Positions 52,178 to 61,500 of a DNA stretch of 64,000 bases are shown here, piece after piece. The notes below the pieces were generated by a model. The model made no database searches. It was not told the origin of the DNA and was given only the letters and a program-made list of their open reading frames with translations. The stretch lies in assembly GCA_025642075.2 (NCBI GenBank), contig JAODUO010000154.1:127001-191000 (forward strand), read 5' to 3'. Positions within the stretch are counted from its first letter, which is position 1. The number at the start of each line of letters is the position of its first letter. The DNA is from Ridgeia piscesae (lineage: Eukaryota > Annelida > Polychaeta > Sabellida > Siboglinidae). Both the position numbers and the translations under genes were made by a program.

Positions 52178-53683
52178 ATGGAGGGAATTTAAAATATATT
52201 TGAGAAAAATGATGAAAGACATGTCGATCCCCATCTTTCATTGTCTTCAAAAAACAGATTTCTTTTGGAAGAAATTGAATGCTTTAACAATCGATATTAA
52301 TACAAGCCTAACTAAAATACAGCCATGAGACAATAGATCCACTCCACTTACCCTCATCCTGTGTCGTGCTGTCTATCACACACTCGCTCTTGTCACCTTC
52401 TTTTATGACCGCAGTCTTTCCACCTTCAACTTTGTCACTAGATGGCGTGGCGGCAACCCGCTGTGGTTTTGTCGCGGTTACAGCACTCGGCCGACTGACT
52501 GCTGGTTGTTTGAGGATGCTATGAGCTGTCGACTTCACTGACAAGTCTGTCGGCTGCAGCGACGTGTCCGTCAATCTGTATCTACCCCCCGGTGCTGTCA
52601 CTAAACTCACTGCCCCATTGGGGGCACCACTGCTCCGGGGTGCAATTGCGACTGCTGGGCTGACAACCATGTTGAGTGGTTGTAGCTGGGGCTGACCCAC
52701 AAGGCGGGATGGGGGTTGGTGGACAGGGTAGCGTGGTTGAAGGATGGGTTGTGAGGTGACAGGAGACATGACTTGTTGAGTGGAGACGGCCCCTGGACGT
52801 GCCATGTAGGGCTGTAGAGGCACCTTAGGAATGCTGAGGATGGATGAGCTGGCAGCGGGAAGGGCATGGGACGGGTTGAAGCGCACAGGCATGCGGTTGT
52901 GGATGAACATCTGGTGCCACTGACGCCGACGTCGACGTGGCTTTGACGCGTTCTCATTGAGCTGGGCAGTGGTGACAGTAGCCGTTGTGGCGGCCGGCGT
53001 CACCACTGACTTGGGCTGGATGTGACGGACATAGTTGACCAGTGGCACAGACGTTGACCGCACAGCAGCCATGGTGACAAGTTGGTGTTGCTGCTGTGGG
53101 CGCAGCTGTTGTTGAAGCTGCTGTTGTTGCTGCAGTGGTCTCATTTGTTGCAGCTGTATCTGCTGTTGTAGCTGTGGCTGCTGCTGTTGCAGCTGTGCCT
53201 GTAACTGCTGCTGCTGGTGCTGGTCGTGCTGCAGTGGCCGTTGCAGCAGTGGTCTCTGCTGCTGTTGTTGCAGTGGTCTCTGCTGCTGTTGTTGCAGTGG
53301 TCTCTGCTGCTGTTGTTGCAGTGGTCTCTGCTGCTGTTGTTGCAGTGGTCTCTGCTGCTGTTGTTGCAGTGGTCTCTGCTGCTGTTGTTGCAGTGGTCTC
53401 TGTTGCTGTTGTTGCAGTGGTCTCTGCTGCTGTTGTTGCAGTGGTCTCGGCTGCTGTTGTTGCAGCTGCTGTGGTCGCTGCATTGTAGCAGCGGGCATTC
53501 TCTGCACTGGCATGAACACAGTGTTGCCAGCACTGGTGAGGAATGACTGCCCTGCGAACTGACCGTCCACTATTAGTGGCTGGTAGGACAAACTCGGCTG
53601 ACCAATCATACGAGGTGCTGCACTGGCTGGGAATGCAGAGGCCAGCTGCTGTGACTGTGACACAGGTTGTGCTTTCTGCACTA

Positions 53684-53720
<37 letters not shown>

Positions 53721-53776
53721 TGCTATTCGTTGCTGTTGCTGTGGTAGTCGCTGCTGTTGCTGCTGTTGTAGCAACA

Positions 53777-53807
<31 letters not shown>

Positions 53808-54316
53808 AACAGGCATGCAGATAAACATCGTCCCCTGCTGTGCCTGCTGCTGGATGACAGCACCAGGTGGCAGCACTGCATGTGTCATGGTCTTGCTGTA
53901 GTTGGCCGGCTGCTGTGGCACCAGCAGTGGCATTGCTGTGGGCGTACGACTGGCATACTGAACCCCACTCACCTGCATCAGGGGCGCACTCGGGAAACTA
54001 TTGCGCACAGCTGGAGGCTGTTGGTAGGGGGCAGCACTCGACACAACCCGATTCATCATTGGTGATGTTTTCTGCGAATCCGTGGTGAGATTCAGACCGA
54101 GGCCCTCGTCGTCATCACTAAACAGTGATGAGCTGAAGTCTGTGTCGATGAACTCCGGCTGACTGAGCACCGCTGCGGTCACTTTGTTGTCATGCTGTCT
54201 CGGTGGCGGAGATGTTGATGACAGGAACGGGTCAGGGACAGCGTGACGGCTCAGTTGTCTTGCCACACCAGGGCAACTGGTCGCTCGCTGCACGGATCCT
54301 GGTTTGAGTCGGTCAT
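29863..54316 (-). CDS. SFMBT: SFMBT orthologue (four MBT repeats, SLED, SAM), 15 exons, 5' incomplete
   Basis: SFMBT is a nuclear Polycomb-group protein. Its MBT repeats bind low-methylated histone lysines and the PHO/YY1 factor, and its SAM domain contacts other PcG SAM proteins such as Scm (family knowledge). Exons in transcript order: 54316-52352, 49874-49789, 49387-49144, 48686-48598, 48178-47932, 47663-47563, 43380-43131, 42812-42730, 41427-41159, 36250-36192, 35423-35174, 34631-34456, 34126-33672, 33181-33038, 30003-29863. All junctions are GT-AG and phases chain, giving at least 1518 residues, against about 870-890 in human because of a 655-residue Gln-rich exon. I found no start codon or earlier exon, since the first exon here enters in phase 1. 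Chosen over L3MBTL or SCML because four MBTs, SLED and SAM occur in this order. Confidence 0.94.
30004..32752 (-). repeat. 53-bp minisatellite carrying the SAM-exon acceptor, about 52 copies
   Basis: On the - strand each unit reads GTTGTAG|GAGATAGATGGTCG then GGCTCTACTACTGTTTACGC and GTGTTCCCTG. The first part copies the true acceptor and the first ~27 coding bases of the last SFMBT exon (GAGATAGATGGTCAGGCTCT in the gene). Copies are very uniform, with a few indel variants near 31.34, 31.77, 31.86 and 32.22 kb. Using an upstream copy would hit TAG within one unit. Confidence 0.97.
32753..33037 (-). other. Intron remainder between the two SAM exons
   Basis: About 285 bp of AT-rich unique sequence between the array and the donor of the SAM N-terminal exon. 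Confidence 0.6.
33038..33181 (-). CDS. SFMBT: SFMBT exon: SAM domain, N-terminal half
   Basis: It encodes [20 protein letters not shown] and [12 protein letters not shown]. Acceptor GTTGCAG, donor CAG|GTATGT, phase 0 at both ends. In transcript order a 52-copy array separates it from the second half of the same domain. Confidence 0.95.
33297..33461. repeat. 9-bp TGTTACATG tandem repeat
   Basis: About 18 units of TGTTACATG with occasional shortened copies, in an SFMBT intron. Confidence 0.93.
33672..34126 (-). CDS. SFMBT: SFMBT exon: basic/acidic linker
   Basis: It begins [20 protein letters not shown] (human [20 protein letters not shown]), which includes an AT-hook-like GRP core. A Lys/Arg-rich NLS-like stretch, an acidic DDDDDDD run (about 33.88 kb) and [20 protein letters not shown] follow. 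The FTFE-type segment parallels RTFSFSDDENK in human. Phase 0 out. Confidence 0.92.
34456..34631 (-). CDS. SFMBT: SFMBT exon: SLED domain, second part
   Basis: It encodes [36 protein letters not shown] and [13 protein letters not shown]. Acceptor TTGCAG, donor ACA|GTAAGT, phase 2 in, phase 1 out. The - strand ORF that continues past the donor is intron. Confidence 0.95.
34683..34771. repeat. (TA)n microsatellite
   Basis: About 88 bp of TA dinucleotides in the intron between the two SLED exons. It generates Ile/Tyr ORF artefacts. Confidence 0.95.
35174..35423 (-). CDS. SFMBT: SFMBT exon: SLED domain, first part
   Basis: It encodes [20 protein letters not shown] and [20 protein letters not shown], nearly identical to human SFMBT1 ([20 protein letters not shown]). 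Acceptor CTGCAG, donor AA|GTAGGT. Confidence 0.95.
35690..36191 (-). repeat. Degenerate array of donor-like GGGTGAGTAG units
   Basis: The - strand begins at the real donor (GG|GTGAGG, 36191) and then repeats diverged words around GGGTGGGGTGAGTAGG, with nine or more GTGAGTA/GTGAGTG occurrences down to about 35.78 kb. Spacing is irregular (about 20-45 bp). It is C-rich on the + strand. Confidence 0.75.
36192..36250 (-). CDS. SFMBT: SFMBT exon: linker MBT4-SLED
   Basis: This 59-bp exon encodes [20 protein letters not shown]. It is supported by matching phases (2 in, 1 out), acceptor GTGACAG and donor GG|GTGAGG. The composition is low complexity and not conserved in itself. Confidence 0.8.
36277..37112 (-). 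repeat. 30-bp minisatellite, about 28 copies, before the 36.2 kb SFMBT exon
   Basis: The + unit is CACAGCTGACACAGCAGACA plus CCTCCTAGTT. On the - strand each copy ends TGCTGTGTCAG, resembling the TGCTGTGTTTGTGACAG at the true acceptor 26 bp away. Variants CTCATT, CTTCGTT and ACTGACAC are interspersed. Confidence 0.95.
37404..41043. repeat. 54-bp minisatellite, about 67 copies, in the MBT4-linker intron
   Basis: The unit is ACTAACCACACAATCACTGT, CCTCAACTACTACGACACAG, GCACACTACACATG. The period is 18 codons, so one + frame reads [18 protein letters not shown] over and over. Small indels at about 38450, 38570, 39150, 39390 and 39590-39850 break it. It is antisense to SFMBT and has no splice or start context, so I treat it as noncoding. 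Confidence 0.96.
41159..41427 (-). CDS. SFMBT: SFMBT exon: MBT4 core
   Basis: It encodes [38 protein letters not shown] and [17 protein letters not shown]. In the fly protein the fourth MBT is the one that binds mono- and dimethyl-lysine, and the FPVGWC cage segment is intact here. Phase 0 in, phase 2 out (CCAAA|GTACGT). Confidence 0.95.
41590..41985. mobile_element. Candidate solo LTR or similar promoter-bearing element
   Basis: A GC-richer stretch than its surroundings contains a TATA-like CTACTTAAGCCCGG (about 41709), a GCAGCGGCGGCGG patch and, further on, ACATTAAACC as a possible poly(A) signal, an LTR-like order. I cannot define termini or a target-site duplication with confidence, so this is a suggestion only. 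Confidence 0.25.
42201..42454 (+). pseudogene. Broken acidic ORF of unknown origin
   Basis: From ATG 42201 it reads [20 protein letters not shown] and then [12 protein letters not shown], a TAA, and in the same frame [20 protein letters not shown]. The coding-like composition across one stop suggests a decayed transposon gene, perhaps a transposase N-terminus. The product is not recognised and it lies antisense in an SFMBT intron. Confidence 0.35.
42730..42812 (-). CDS. SFMBT: SFMBT exon: MBT4 arm
   Basis: It encodes [20 protein letters not shown] then AADAFRK. Acceptor GTTGTAG, donor AAG|GTTATT. Phase 1 in, phase 0 out. Confidence 0.92.
43131..43380 (-). CDS. SFMBT: SFMBT exon: MBT3 core
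   Basis: It encodes [50 protein letters not shown]. Acceptor TTGCAG, donor CCAG|GTAAAT. Its first ~20 bases and acceptor are the seed of the large array at 43.4-47.3 kb. Confidence 0.94.
43381..47305 (-). repeat. 61-bp minisatellite carrying the MBT3-core acceptor, about 64 copies
   Basis: On the - strand each unit reads GTTGCAG|GACCAGACAGTTG, TGCCTGTGTTACCCTACTAG, TGTGTTAGCCCTGTGTGTTG. It copies the real acceptor and the first ~20 coding bases (DQTVVPV) of the MBT3-core exon at 43380. Unit length is mostly 61, with some 59-60. Variants (GGAACAC, CATAACAC, AATACAC) form higher-order blocks, and 46.65-47.05 kb uses a shorter GGAACAGACAGTCATGCC form. Confidence 0.97.
47306..47562 (-). other. 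Intron remainder after the MBT3-arm exon
   Basis: Unique AT-rich sequence with no feature seen. Confidence 0.6.
47563..47663 (-). CDS. SFMBT: SFMBT exon: MBT3 arm
   Basis: It encodes [20 protein letters not shown] then LPPDIFK, ending where the core begins with DQTVVPV. Acceptor TCTATAG, donor AAG|GTCTGT. Phase 1 in, phase 0 out. Confidence 0.9.
47932..48178 (-). CDS. SFMBT: SFMBT exon: MBT2 core
   Basis: It encodes [43 protein letters not shown]. The [10 protein letters not shown] block is typical of SFMBT MBT2 (HPVGWAAQQG in human). Phase 0 in, phase 1 out. Confidence 0.95.
48179..48597 (-). other. SFMBT intron inside MBT2
   Basis: About 420 bp of unique AT-rich sequence with no feature seen. 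Confidence 0.6.
48598..48686 (-). CDS. SFMBT: SFMBT exon: MBT2 arm
   Basis: It encodes [20 protein letters not shown] then LLDG. Acceptor TTTACAG, donor GGG|GTGGGT. Phase 1 in, phase 0 out. Confidence 0.92.
48693..48873. repeat. Pentanucleotide repeats CATCA then CAACA
   Basis: Two adjoining pure 5-bp tracts (about 20 CATCA, then about 15 CAACA) differing at one base. They start 7 bp from the MBT2-arm acceptor. Confidence 0.95.
49041..49097. repeat. 15-bp CACCAGGCCGTCACC-type repeat, 4 copies
   Basis: Four copies of CCACCAGGCCGTCA with period near 14 bp in the intron between MBT1 and MBT2. Confidence 0.85.
49144..49387 (-). CDS. SFMBT: SFMBT exon: MBT1 core
   Basis: It encodes [36 protein letters not shown] and [10 protein letters not shown], almost residue for residue the first MBT of human SFMBT1. 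Phase 0 in, phase 1 out (GAAG|GTGAGT). Confidence 0.95.
49388..49788 (-). other. SFMBT intron inside MBT1
   Basis: Four hundred bp of unique sequence with no feature seen. Confidence 0.6.
49789..49874 (-). CDS. SFMBT: SFMBT exon: MBT1 arm
   Basis: It encodes [20 protein letters not shown] then APPTSFRH, the FxWxxYLxxxxxxAAP arm of an MBT repeat. Acceptor GACACAG, donor CAT|GTGAGT, phase 1 in and phase 0 out. The 82-bp array in the upstream intron copies this exon's start. Confidence 0.93.
49875..52024 (-). repeat. 82-bp minisatellite carrying the MBT1-arm acceptor and CRE palindromes, about 26 copies
   Basis: On the - strand each unit has TTTGACACAG|GACTTGTTGA, TTATGATGACGTCATGTGG and more. 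This copies the true acceptor and the first ~30 coding bases of the MBT1-arm exon (GAGCTGTTGAGTACGATGAC, TTCATGTGG). Each intact unit also has TGACGTCA, the CRE/ATF consensus, where the exon has TGAAGTCA. Copies are nearly identical except for indel-rich ones at 50.16-50.40 kb. Confidence 0.97.
52055..52175. repeat. (TA)n microsatellite with a few CA/GT interruptions
   Basis: About 120 bp of TA dinucleotides in the first visible SFMBT intron, next to the end of the 82-bp array. The Tyr/Ile ORFs there are artefacts. Confidence 0.95.
52352..54316 (-). CDS. SFMBT: SFMBT Gln-rich N-terminal exon
   Basis: This 655-codon exon is preceded by acceptor GTTCCAG and ends GATGAGG|GTAAGTG (phase 1). It starts [10 protein letters not shown] and looks disordered: poly-Gln blocks (53.67-53.81 kb), then about nine RPLQQQQQ repeats (53.22-53.46 kb), a basic patch KPRRRRRQW (about 52.92 kb) and PTDLSVK (52533-52553), a consensus CtBP-binding motif. 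A DDDEGLG acidic patch lies near 54.1 kb. I do not recognise a domain. The frame that continues upstream into the array (with Met at 54404) is repeat, not exon. Confidence 0.85.
53222..53466 (-). repeat. 24-bp coding repeat RPLQQQQQ, about 9 copies
   Basis: The + strand unit is TGCAGTGGTCTCTGCTGCTG plus TTGT, in frame, so each copy adds eight residues on the - strand. The third bases are nearly invariant, pointing to recent expansion. ORFs on the other strand (Ala/Val- and Leu/Trp-rich) are shadows. Confidence 0.93.
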
Positions 54317-54324
54317 CTGGAACA

Positions 54325-55548
54325 TGACACACTCTGTACAGACATGACACACCGTGAAGACATGACACACCGTGAAGACATGACACACCGTGAAGACATG
54401 ACACAACCTGAAGACATCACACACCGTGAAGACATCACACACCGTGAAGACATCACACAACGTGAAGACATCACACACCGTGAAGACATCACACACCGTG
54501 CAGACATCACACACCGTGAAGACATCACACACCGTGCAGACATCACACACCGTGCAGACATCACACACCGTGAAGACATCACACACCGTGAAGTCATCAC
54601 ACACCGTGAAGACATCACACACCGTGAAGACATCACACACCGTGAAGACATCACACACCGTGAAGTCATCACACACCGTGAAGTCATCACACACCGTGAA
54701 GACATCACACACCGTGAAGACATCACACACCGTGAAGACATCACACACCGTGAAGACATCACACACCGTGAAGACATCACACACCGTGAAGACATCACAC
54801 ACCGTGAAGTCATCACACACCGTGAAGTCATCACACACCGTGAAGACATCACACACCGTGAAGTCATCACACACCGTGAAGTCATCACACACCGTGCAGA
54901 CATCACACACCGTGAAGACATCACACACCGTGAAGACATCACACACCGTGAAGACATCACACACCGTGAAGTCATCACACACCGTGAAGTCATCACACAC
55001 CGTGAAGACATCACACAGTGAAGACATCACACACCGTGAAGACATCACACACCGTGAAGACATCACACACCGTGAAGACATCACACACCGTGAAGACATC
55101 ACACACCGTGAAGCATCACACAGTGAAGTCATCACACACCGTGAAGACATCACACACCGTGAAGACATCACACACCGTGAAGACATCACACACCGTGAAG
55201 ACATCACACACCGTGAAGACATCACACACCGTGAAGACATCACACACCGTGAAGACATCACACACCGTGAAGACATCACACACCGTGAAGCATCACACAC
55301 GTAAGCATCACAAGTGAAGACATCACACACCGTGAAGACATCACACACCGTGAAGACATCACACACCGTGAAGACATCACACACCGTGAAGACATCACAC
55401 ACCGTGAAGACATCACACACCGTGAAGACATCACACACCGTGAAGACATCACACACCGTGAAGACATCACATACCGTGCAGACATCACATACCGTGCAGA
55501 CATCACACACCGTGAAGTCATCACACATCATGAAGACATCACACCGTG
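54325..55548 (-). repeat. 18-bp minisatellite abutting the Gln-rich exon acceptor, about 67 copies
   Basis: The + unit is AGACATCACACACCGTGA. On the - strand the array runs to the real acceptor: TCACGGTGTGTCATGTCT units end in TGTACAGAGTGTGTCATGTT and CCAG, the last a diverged unit. Variants AGTCATC and CAGACATC form blocks. The 18-bp period keeps several frames open (up to 454 residues), none real. Confidence 0.95.
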
Positions 55549-58500
55549 GTTCCCAACAAAAGGAGATAAATCGATGACTTTGTGTTAGTAGTGTACAGTG
55601 TACACAACTACACATTCACCTCATCAATAATAAATTTAATGGATTTCATTAAATGTTATGACAAACTTTACATTTCTGAATACCGTAGGTGTTCACTGTT
55701 CACTATGCAGATACATTAACAATGACCACTTACTTAAGTACATTTGCAGTGGCTATCTGGTCACACAGTATTAACTGGACACACAGTATTAGTATACTGT
55801 AAACAGATATACCCAGATACATATATTTATATATACAAAAATTCATAGCAGTTTCACTTTGTGAATAATCAGAGATTAGATAGTTGCAGAACTTCTATCT
55901 GAATAGCCTGCAACAGAGCACATTCAAAGCACCACATTCAACAACTTAAGAGTGGTTGGGTGCAGTCATGCATGAAGCAGCATGTGCGGCCATGTGTGAA
56001 GCAGCCTGTGCAGCATGCACGAAATAGATATCTAGGATAGTGACAAAGCAATTGTGCAGTGTTTGTGACCTAAAGTATGGCTTTATAACCGTGTCCGCGT
56101 TTCTTGTGAAACATATCCTTACAAGTGTGAGATAAAATTTTCACTCCAATAAGTCCCTGTGCCCTGGTGAATATTTCATACCAAATAAACAGCACCAAGT
56201 GTGTTACATAAAAGTCAACAACTTCCTGTGTGCCCCTTCAAGCATTGTGTATACAAATATACATATGTATTTTGTACAATGAAGTCAACGTTTTTAATAA
56301 AGGAACTACTACTACTTTCATAACAGTATTCACCCCTGTACAAGGGCTCAAGAACCGTTCACACAAAACCACAAATTCCAGAAATAACCTGTATTTCAGT
56401 ACCTTAATATGTTGCACACTGTCCTGATTTTCAGTGTAATGACTTTGTATGCAAACATAGTTACAGTTAAGCTAATGTTTCAATATGCTGTAAAGGTAGT
56501 CTTTCTGAGTTATATTACCAGTTGATATATACTTGGCTTCCGTGTGCTTTTTCTTATTTTAAATATTATGCATTCAATTATATGGCGAAGGATGTTCATG
56601 TTTATCAGATAATAAAGGTAGTTTGGAAAAATAACTTTTTATGGGCTGTATTAAAATGGCATCTAAAATAAACTGCACGTGTGAGTGTGTGCGTGTGTAA
56701 AATGTACATACTATAACTAATCATGATACATAACCAAAGGATAATGTGTCAATCCTGCAGAACAGATATCCCAATATATGGATCTCATCAGAATAATGTT
56801 TTATTATGAACGTGTTATATAATGGTTTGCCATACAAACAAGGTCACACATGTCACAGCCCGAAAAAGGACATGACAGCTCAATGGCAAGTGTTACAACT
56901 GACTAGCCTTTGGGCAGTGTGTAGGTGAGAGCCCGTCTCTCTGGCTATGTCATAGTCATGCTAACTACTGCTACGGCATCAGAGTCAGCTTGCATTGTGG
57001 CTCACAACTAGAGTCTATGCTGCAGCTTATCCCTGGCTTCAGTATCGTCTTATGTTGCATGTTAATCTTGTTGTGTGTACAGACTGTACAGACTTGGTGG
57101 CTAGCAGTCTCACTTTGTGGCTGCATAGAGACATAAGACACTCACTCATTAGATGTGACAGTCTCTTTTTAATGCTGCCTATCATCCTTAGCCTCTGAGC
57201 TTCTTCATCCATCCATTGATGACTCACGCGTTGTTTTACAATTACGAGTTTGCTCAATCCCTTGGTTTTGTCGCGCCACTGAGCTTGATCTACGAGGATA
57301 TTGGCGCAAAATAAGTCATTATTATTATTATCATCATCACCATTACTACTAAAGAAACCTACCAAGGGTACTGCAAGTACCCGTAGTATTTTCACATACA
57401 TTTTAGCCTAGTATTGATCTTTACGTTAATCTTAGTTTTTTCGACAAAATAATAACATGGATCTTAATTATTTTATATATCACCATCATCATCATCAATA
57501 AAAACAACGGTGTTATCATCGTCATGGTGATATTTTTATTCAACTGTACTATTTTTTTTATTTTTTTAGTTAATTTAGTTAAGTGTTTTATCTCTTACAA
57601 ACACTGTATGCTATTCAACGTAAAGCACTGTGAATAATAAATATTAGTAGTACCAGGTAGTAGTAGTAGGTAGTAGTAGTAGTAGTATTTTTTCCAGTTT
57701 AATTTTAGTAGGTTCTAGTCACCTATGATTTGTTAGCTTCTTACCATCTGAACTATTAGTAGCTGTTATCTACTAAATAATACTTCCTTCTTTAACCTTA
57801 CTATCACCATAAATATTATTTTCAATGAAAATGTCAAATAAATAAAAATAAGAAAAGGTCTACTAAAATTTCTAGATGCAAGGAAATAGGACCTTCAACT
57901 ATTACCGGTAGTGTTATCAGTGGGAAAAGATGTATTTTCTTTGTAAAATCACTACCAACATGTAATGTGAAGTAGATCCTGTGCTACATCAGAAATGTTG
58001 TCAATCAAATTTGTCTTGAAATAGTCTGCGTTTTTGTGTATTTGTTTTGTGTTTGTTTGTTGAGCATGCTCTTGTGATCATTTCTTTCAGATTTTAAATA
58101 TCGTTATTAAAGACATTAAATGTAACTTGGCAGACAGTATACCTTCAACATATATTACAGTCTTAACAGCATTCCATTAAATAATAAACTAAACCATTTG
58201 TAACATGTGACTCAGTTGTTTGGAAACAATAAGAACAAGTACAGGGATAGACATCACCAGTATGGGCTGACAAAATAACCTGCATAACATAAATGATATG
58301 AAATTGTAAATTGTAATTGTACACATTAAACTGTTTAGGATGCTTAGACATTGAAGTGTATTTCTGTCATGTCTCATGACTCAATCATCTGCAAGAGCAG
58401 GCTCACTGCACAACCAAAGTGAAAGCCAAGAAGCTACAGCCCACCACAAACACCACTAGTGCTAGTGAGTGCCAATAACATCACTCGGCTGCTGGTGCGA

Positions 58501-61500
58501 GAGTAGTACACAGTGCATTGAGAACTAGTATCATGGACAGCTACATAAGTGAGAGAACACAACATTAGCTGGCACCACAAGTGAATTAGCAGAAAGTACT
58601 GCACTGCAGACACCATGGGGAAACACCATTCAAAGCCACCACCAAAACCCACACATCCTTGTGCAATAAAACTATCCAGTCAGAAAGCACATGACAAATT
58701 CAGAAACTGCCACCTTGTAGACAAGTTACAAATGTTTATGTTAACTGGGTGAATGCAATTACCCAAATGTTGGTCAATGCAAAGCAATTTTGTTTGTTTG
58801 CTCTGACATGGTCAATAATCTCAGATAAATGGCAGCACATAAAAAAGCAAACTTATTTACAGCCAGGCATGCCAAAGCAGAGATAAAACTAACAATTATC
58901 ACTGCTGCATCTTGTTTAATACATCTTAATTACCAACATCACAGGAACTGTGCAATATACCCAAGTCAAATTTTAATAATGCAAATTGCTTATGATAAAC
59001 CAGCAGAGGTGTGACTGAGAGAGGGGGTGGGGGAGATCACAGGGCATGACAGGAAGGGCATAAAGAGGTAAGCAAGCAGTGACTAGTGACCAGGCAGAGG
59101 CTTTGTTGGAAGCAGTGGTGGGAACTGTCACCTTACCACTGGTGTGAGTGTCCATCTCTGCCAGGTGACCACCAGTGGACACAGTGCCACATGCCCACTC
59201 ACTCCTGTCCAATAAACAGAGAAGGATCATGATAGGTATCACACACACTCATGACAGCAGGGGCAGAGTACATAAACTCTTGCTGCCAGACCACTACACA
59301 ACCTCTCAATGTACAGCATTGCCACAGCTCACATCATCAAAGCATTACGTCCACCAAGTGCTACACTATTTAAGTTCAGTTCAATATCACACTCATGTGT
59401 TGTTGTTTTGTAGTTGGTGTTGCATTTTGCTATTACAATACAAGATACAACAAGAACCCCTACATGAGTAACCTAAGCTTTATATTTTAAATGATGCACA
59501 ACTGGAGAACAGTGTCTGTAGTGACTATTCAAAAACAGGAATGCTTCTGAAGTATCCAAGATTACCATGTGGCAAGAACAGGAATGCTGGACTGAAGTCT
59601 TATAATGATACCTTGTTTACTAGTAACAAGCACAGCTATCAACGTATTATAGCAGTAAGTCAAAGCAGCAAAATATTATATATATAATAATGATATACTA
59701 TATAGCATCACTATTGCAATGAGATTCTATTAGCTCCAGGCTTTCGTTTGACAAAACTGGCTCTCTGAAGAAAGATCTGTAAGCAACTTCGCTCTAAATA
59801 AAGAGGATAAGTATGTTGGAAATAAACAATGAAAGATATAGTTTAAATTACCAAAAAAATCTTTTCTTCAATGAAAACTGTCACAGTATTATTTAAAGTC
59901 GGTTTTTACTTTGTTTGCCATTGCACCTTATAATACTACAAATATACAGAATAAATGTTGCTATCATTCCATATATGCACACTCTCCTACAAACACATTT
60001 AAACACAAATACAGTCCCCCTGTTTATTCACATTTCCAAATATCAAGCAGATTGAGTTCTTATTATTACTCTCTTAGTTTAATTATTAAACTTGATGGAG
60101 TCCCATTATTTAATTAGTCGATATTAGCAAGTCTACCCAACTACATCTATAAAAACATTATAAATTTACAATATTTTGTAAAAACATTCCTATATTATTA
60201 TACACCACTTATTTAAGTAACTCAGCAATATGGATGTAGCAGCCATCTAAATCACAGAAGAGTCGTGAAGGGAATGTTTTTGTAGACATCCATAAATCTA
60301 GTCTAGAATTAGAAATGTTCTGTTTAGAAGTGATTTTTTAAGACATTGCCACTTCTGAGTCTATATTTGCTCTTTTCGTGGGTGCTTTGAATGGACCAAG
60401 TTAAACTGTTTGTGTGCAGGCAGCCATGCATACACATTTTCATCTTGGAGATCACAAATCATCGGTAACATGTTATACTTCACATATCATAGCTGTACTG
60501 CTCTCCCCCAAAACATTAGTTAACATGCTAACATATATAACAGTGTGTTGAAGATATCAATGAGCACTGAGTAAATTAATTAATACACATCATGACCTTC
60601 CTCTTACTATCTCATACTAACACAGTTCTACATAAGTCACCCCTCAACTGTTGATAAATGCTGATACTGCTTTCATTATCAAATACACTTACCAGTGCAT
60701 GTATTTTATTCAAATTTCATTGACAATAAAACAGTACAAATTATTTAATTGCAAGTTTTTATATTAGCGATGAATGTTAAGGTAGATGGACATGTAGATA
60801 TCACATATGATGTGATATTTTTAATGACGACAATGACAAAGAACGTACTTTTATTAGTGCCATGCACTATGAATTCATGGCAACAGCCTGGCAACACCAC
60901 AAAAGACACTACAGTTCTCCAAAACAAAGTTATACATTTGGATTTTGAGATGTCTCATGTATATTTTATTATCCGAATACTTTCAATCATGATAAAACTG
61001 CACATGAAAAAAGACGCCACTTCTATTAATCCTACACATGGAATCTGATTGCACCTGTACAGTGCAGAGCAGTTTAGATGTGCAACTGAAATGACATTTA
61101 TCATTCAAAATATATAAAATATTCTTCTAGTTTCATTACTCAACAAGTTAGAAACTCTTGCTTGTCATTACTCAACAAGTTAGTTAGTGTCTTTCCTCGT
61201 TCAGCAACACAATTGAAGTGCAGCTCAGTGAGAACACCACAACAGGAAGGTAACGTGTAGTGTAGCTCATGCTTCATTGAACTGAGTCAAATTATATTCC
61301 TATCTCGTGTCCAAGTCAAATAATTCTAACACTGGTGCATTCGTTTTTGTGCATGCAATGCATGCCTAAATTGGATGGTGACAGACTCACAGGTAACATA
61401 CTCTGACTGGCAGTAGAAACAAGATAGTCTAATAATGTCTCCACATGCAATCTAGGCCTCCTTCGTTGTTTTACATGTTAACACAAATCACACTATTAGT

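Noticed and set aside
54317..54404. ATG at 54404 as the SFMBT start
   Set aside because: It lies in the 18-bp repeat (MSCLHGVSCLHGV reading). A good acceptor at 54317 and the phase-1 entry point to an upstream exon instead.
54344..55577. Lys/Thr/His- and Arg/Glu-repeat proteins
   Set aside because: Translations of the 18-bp array. Several frames on both strands are open at once.
57039..57401. 120-residue - strand ORF as an upstream SFMBT exon
   Set aside because: No FCS zinc finger or other SFMBT-like motif, and no phase-1 donor in a sensible place. At most a mobile-element remnant.
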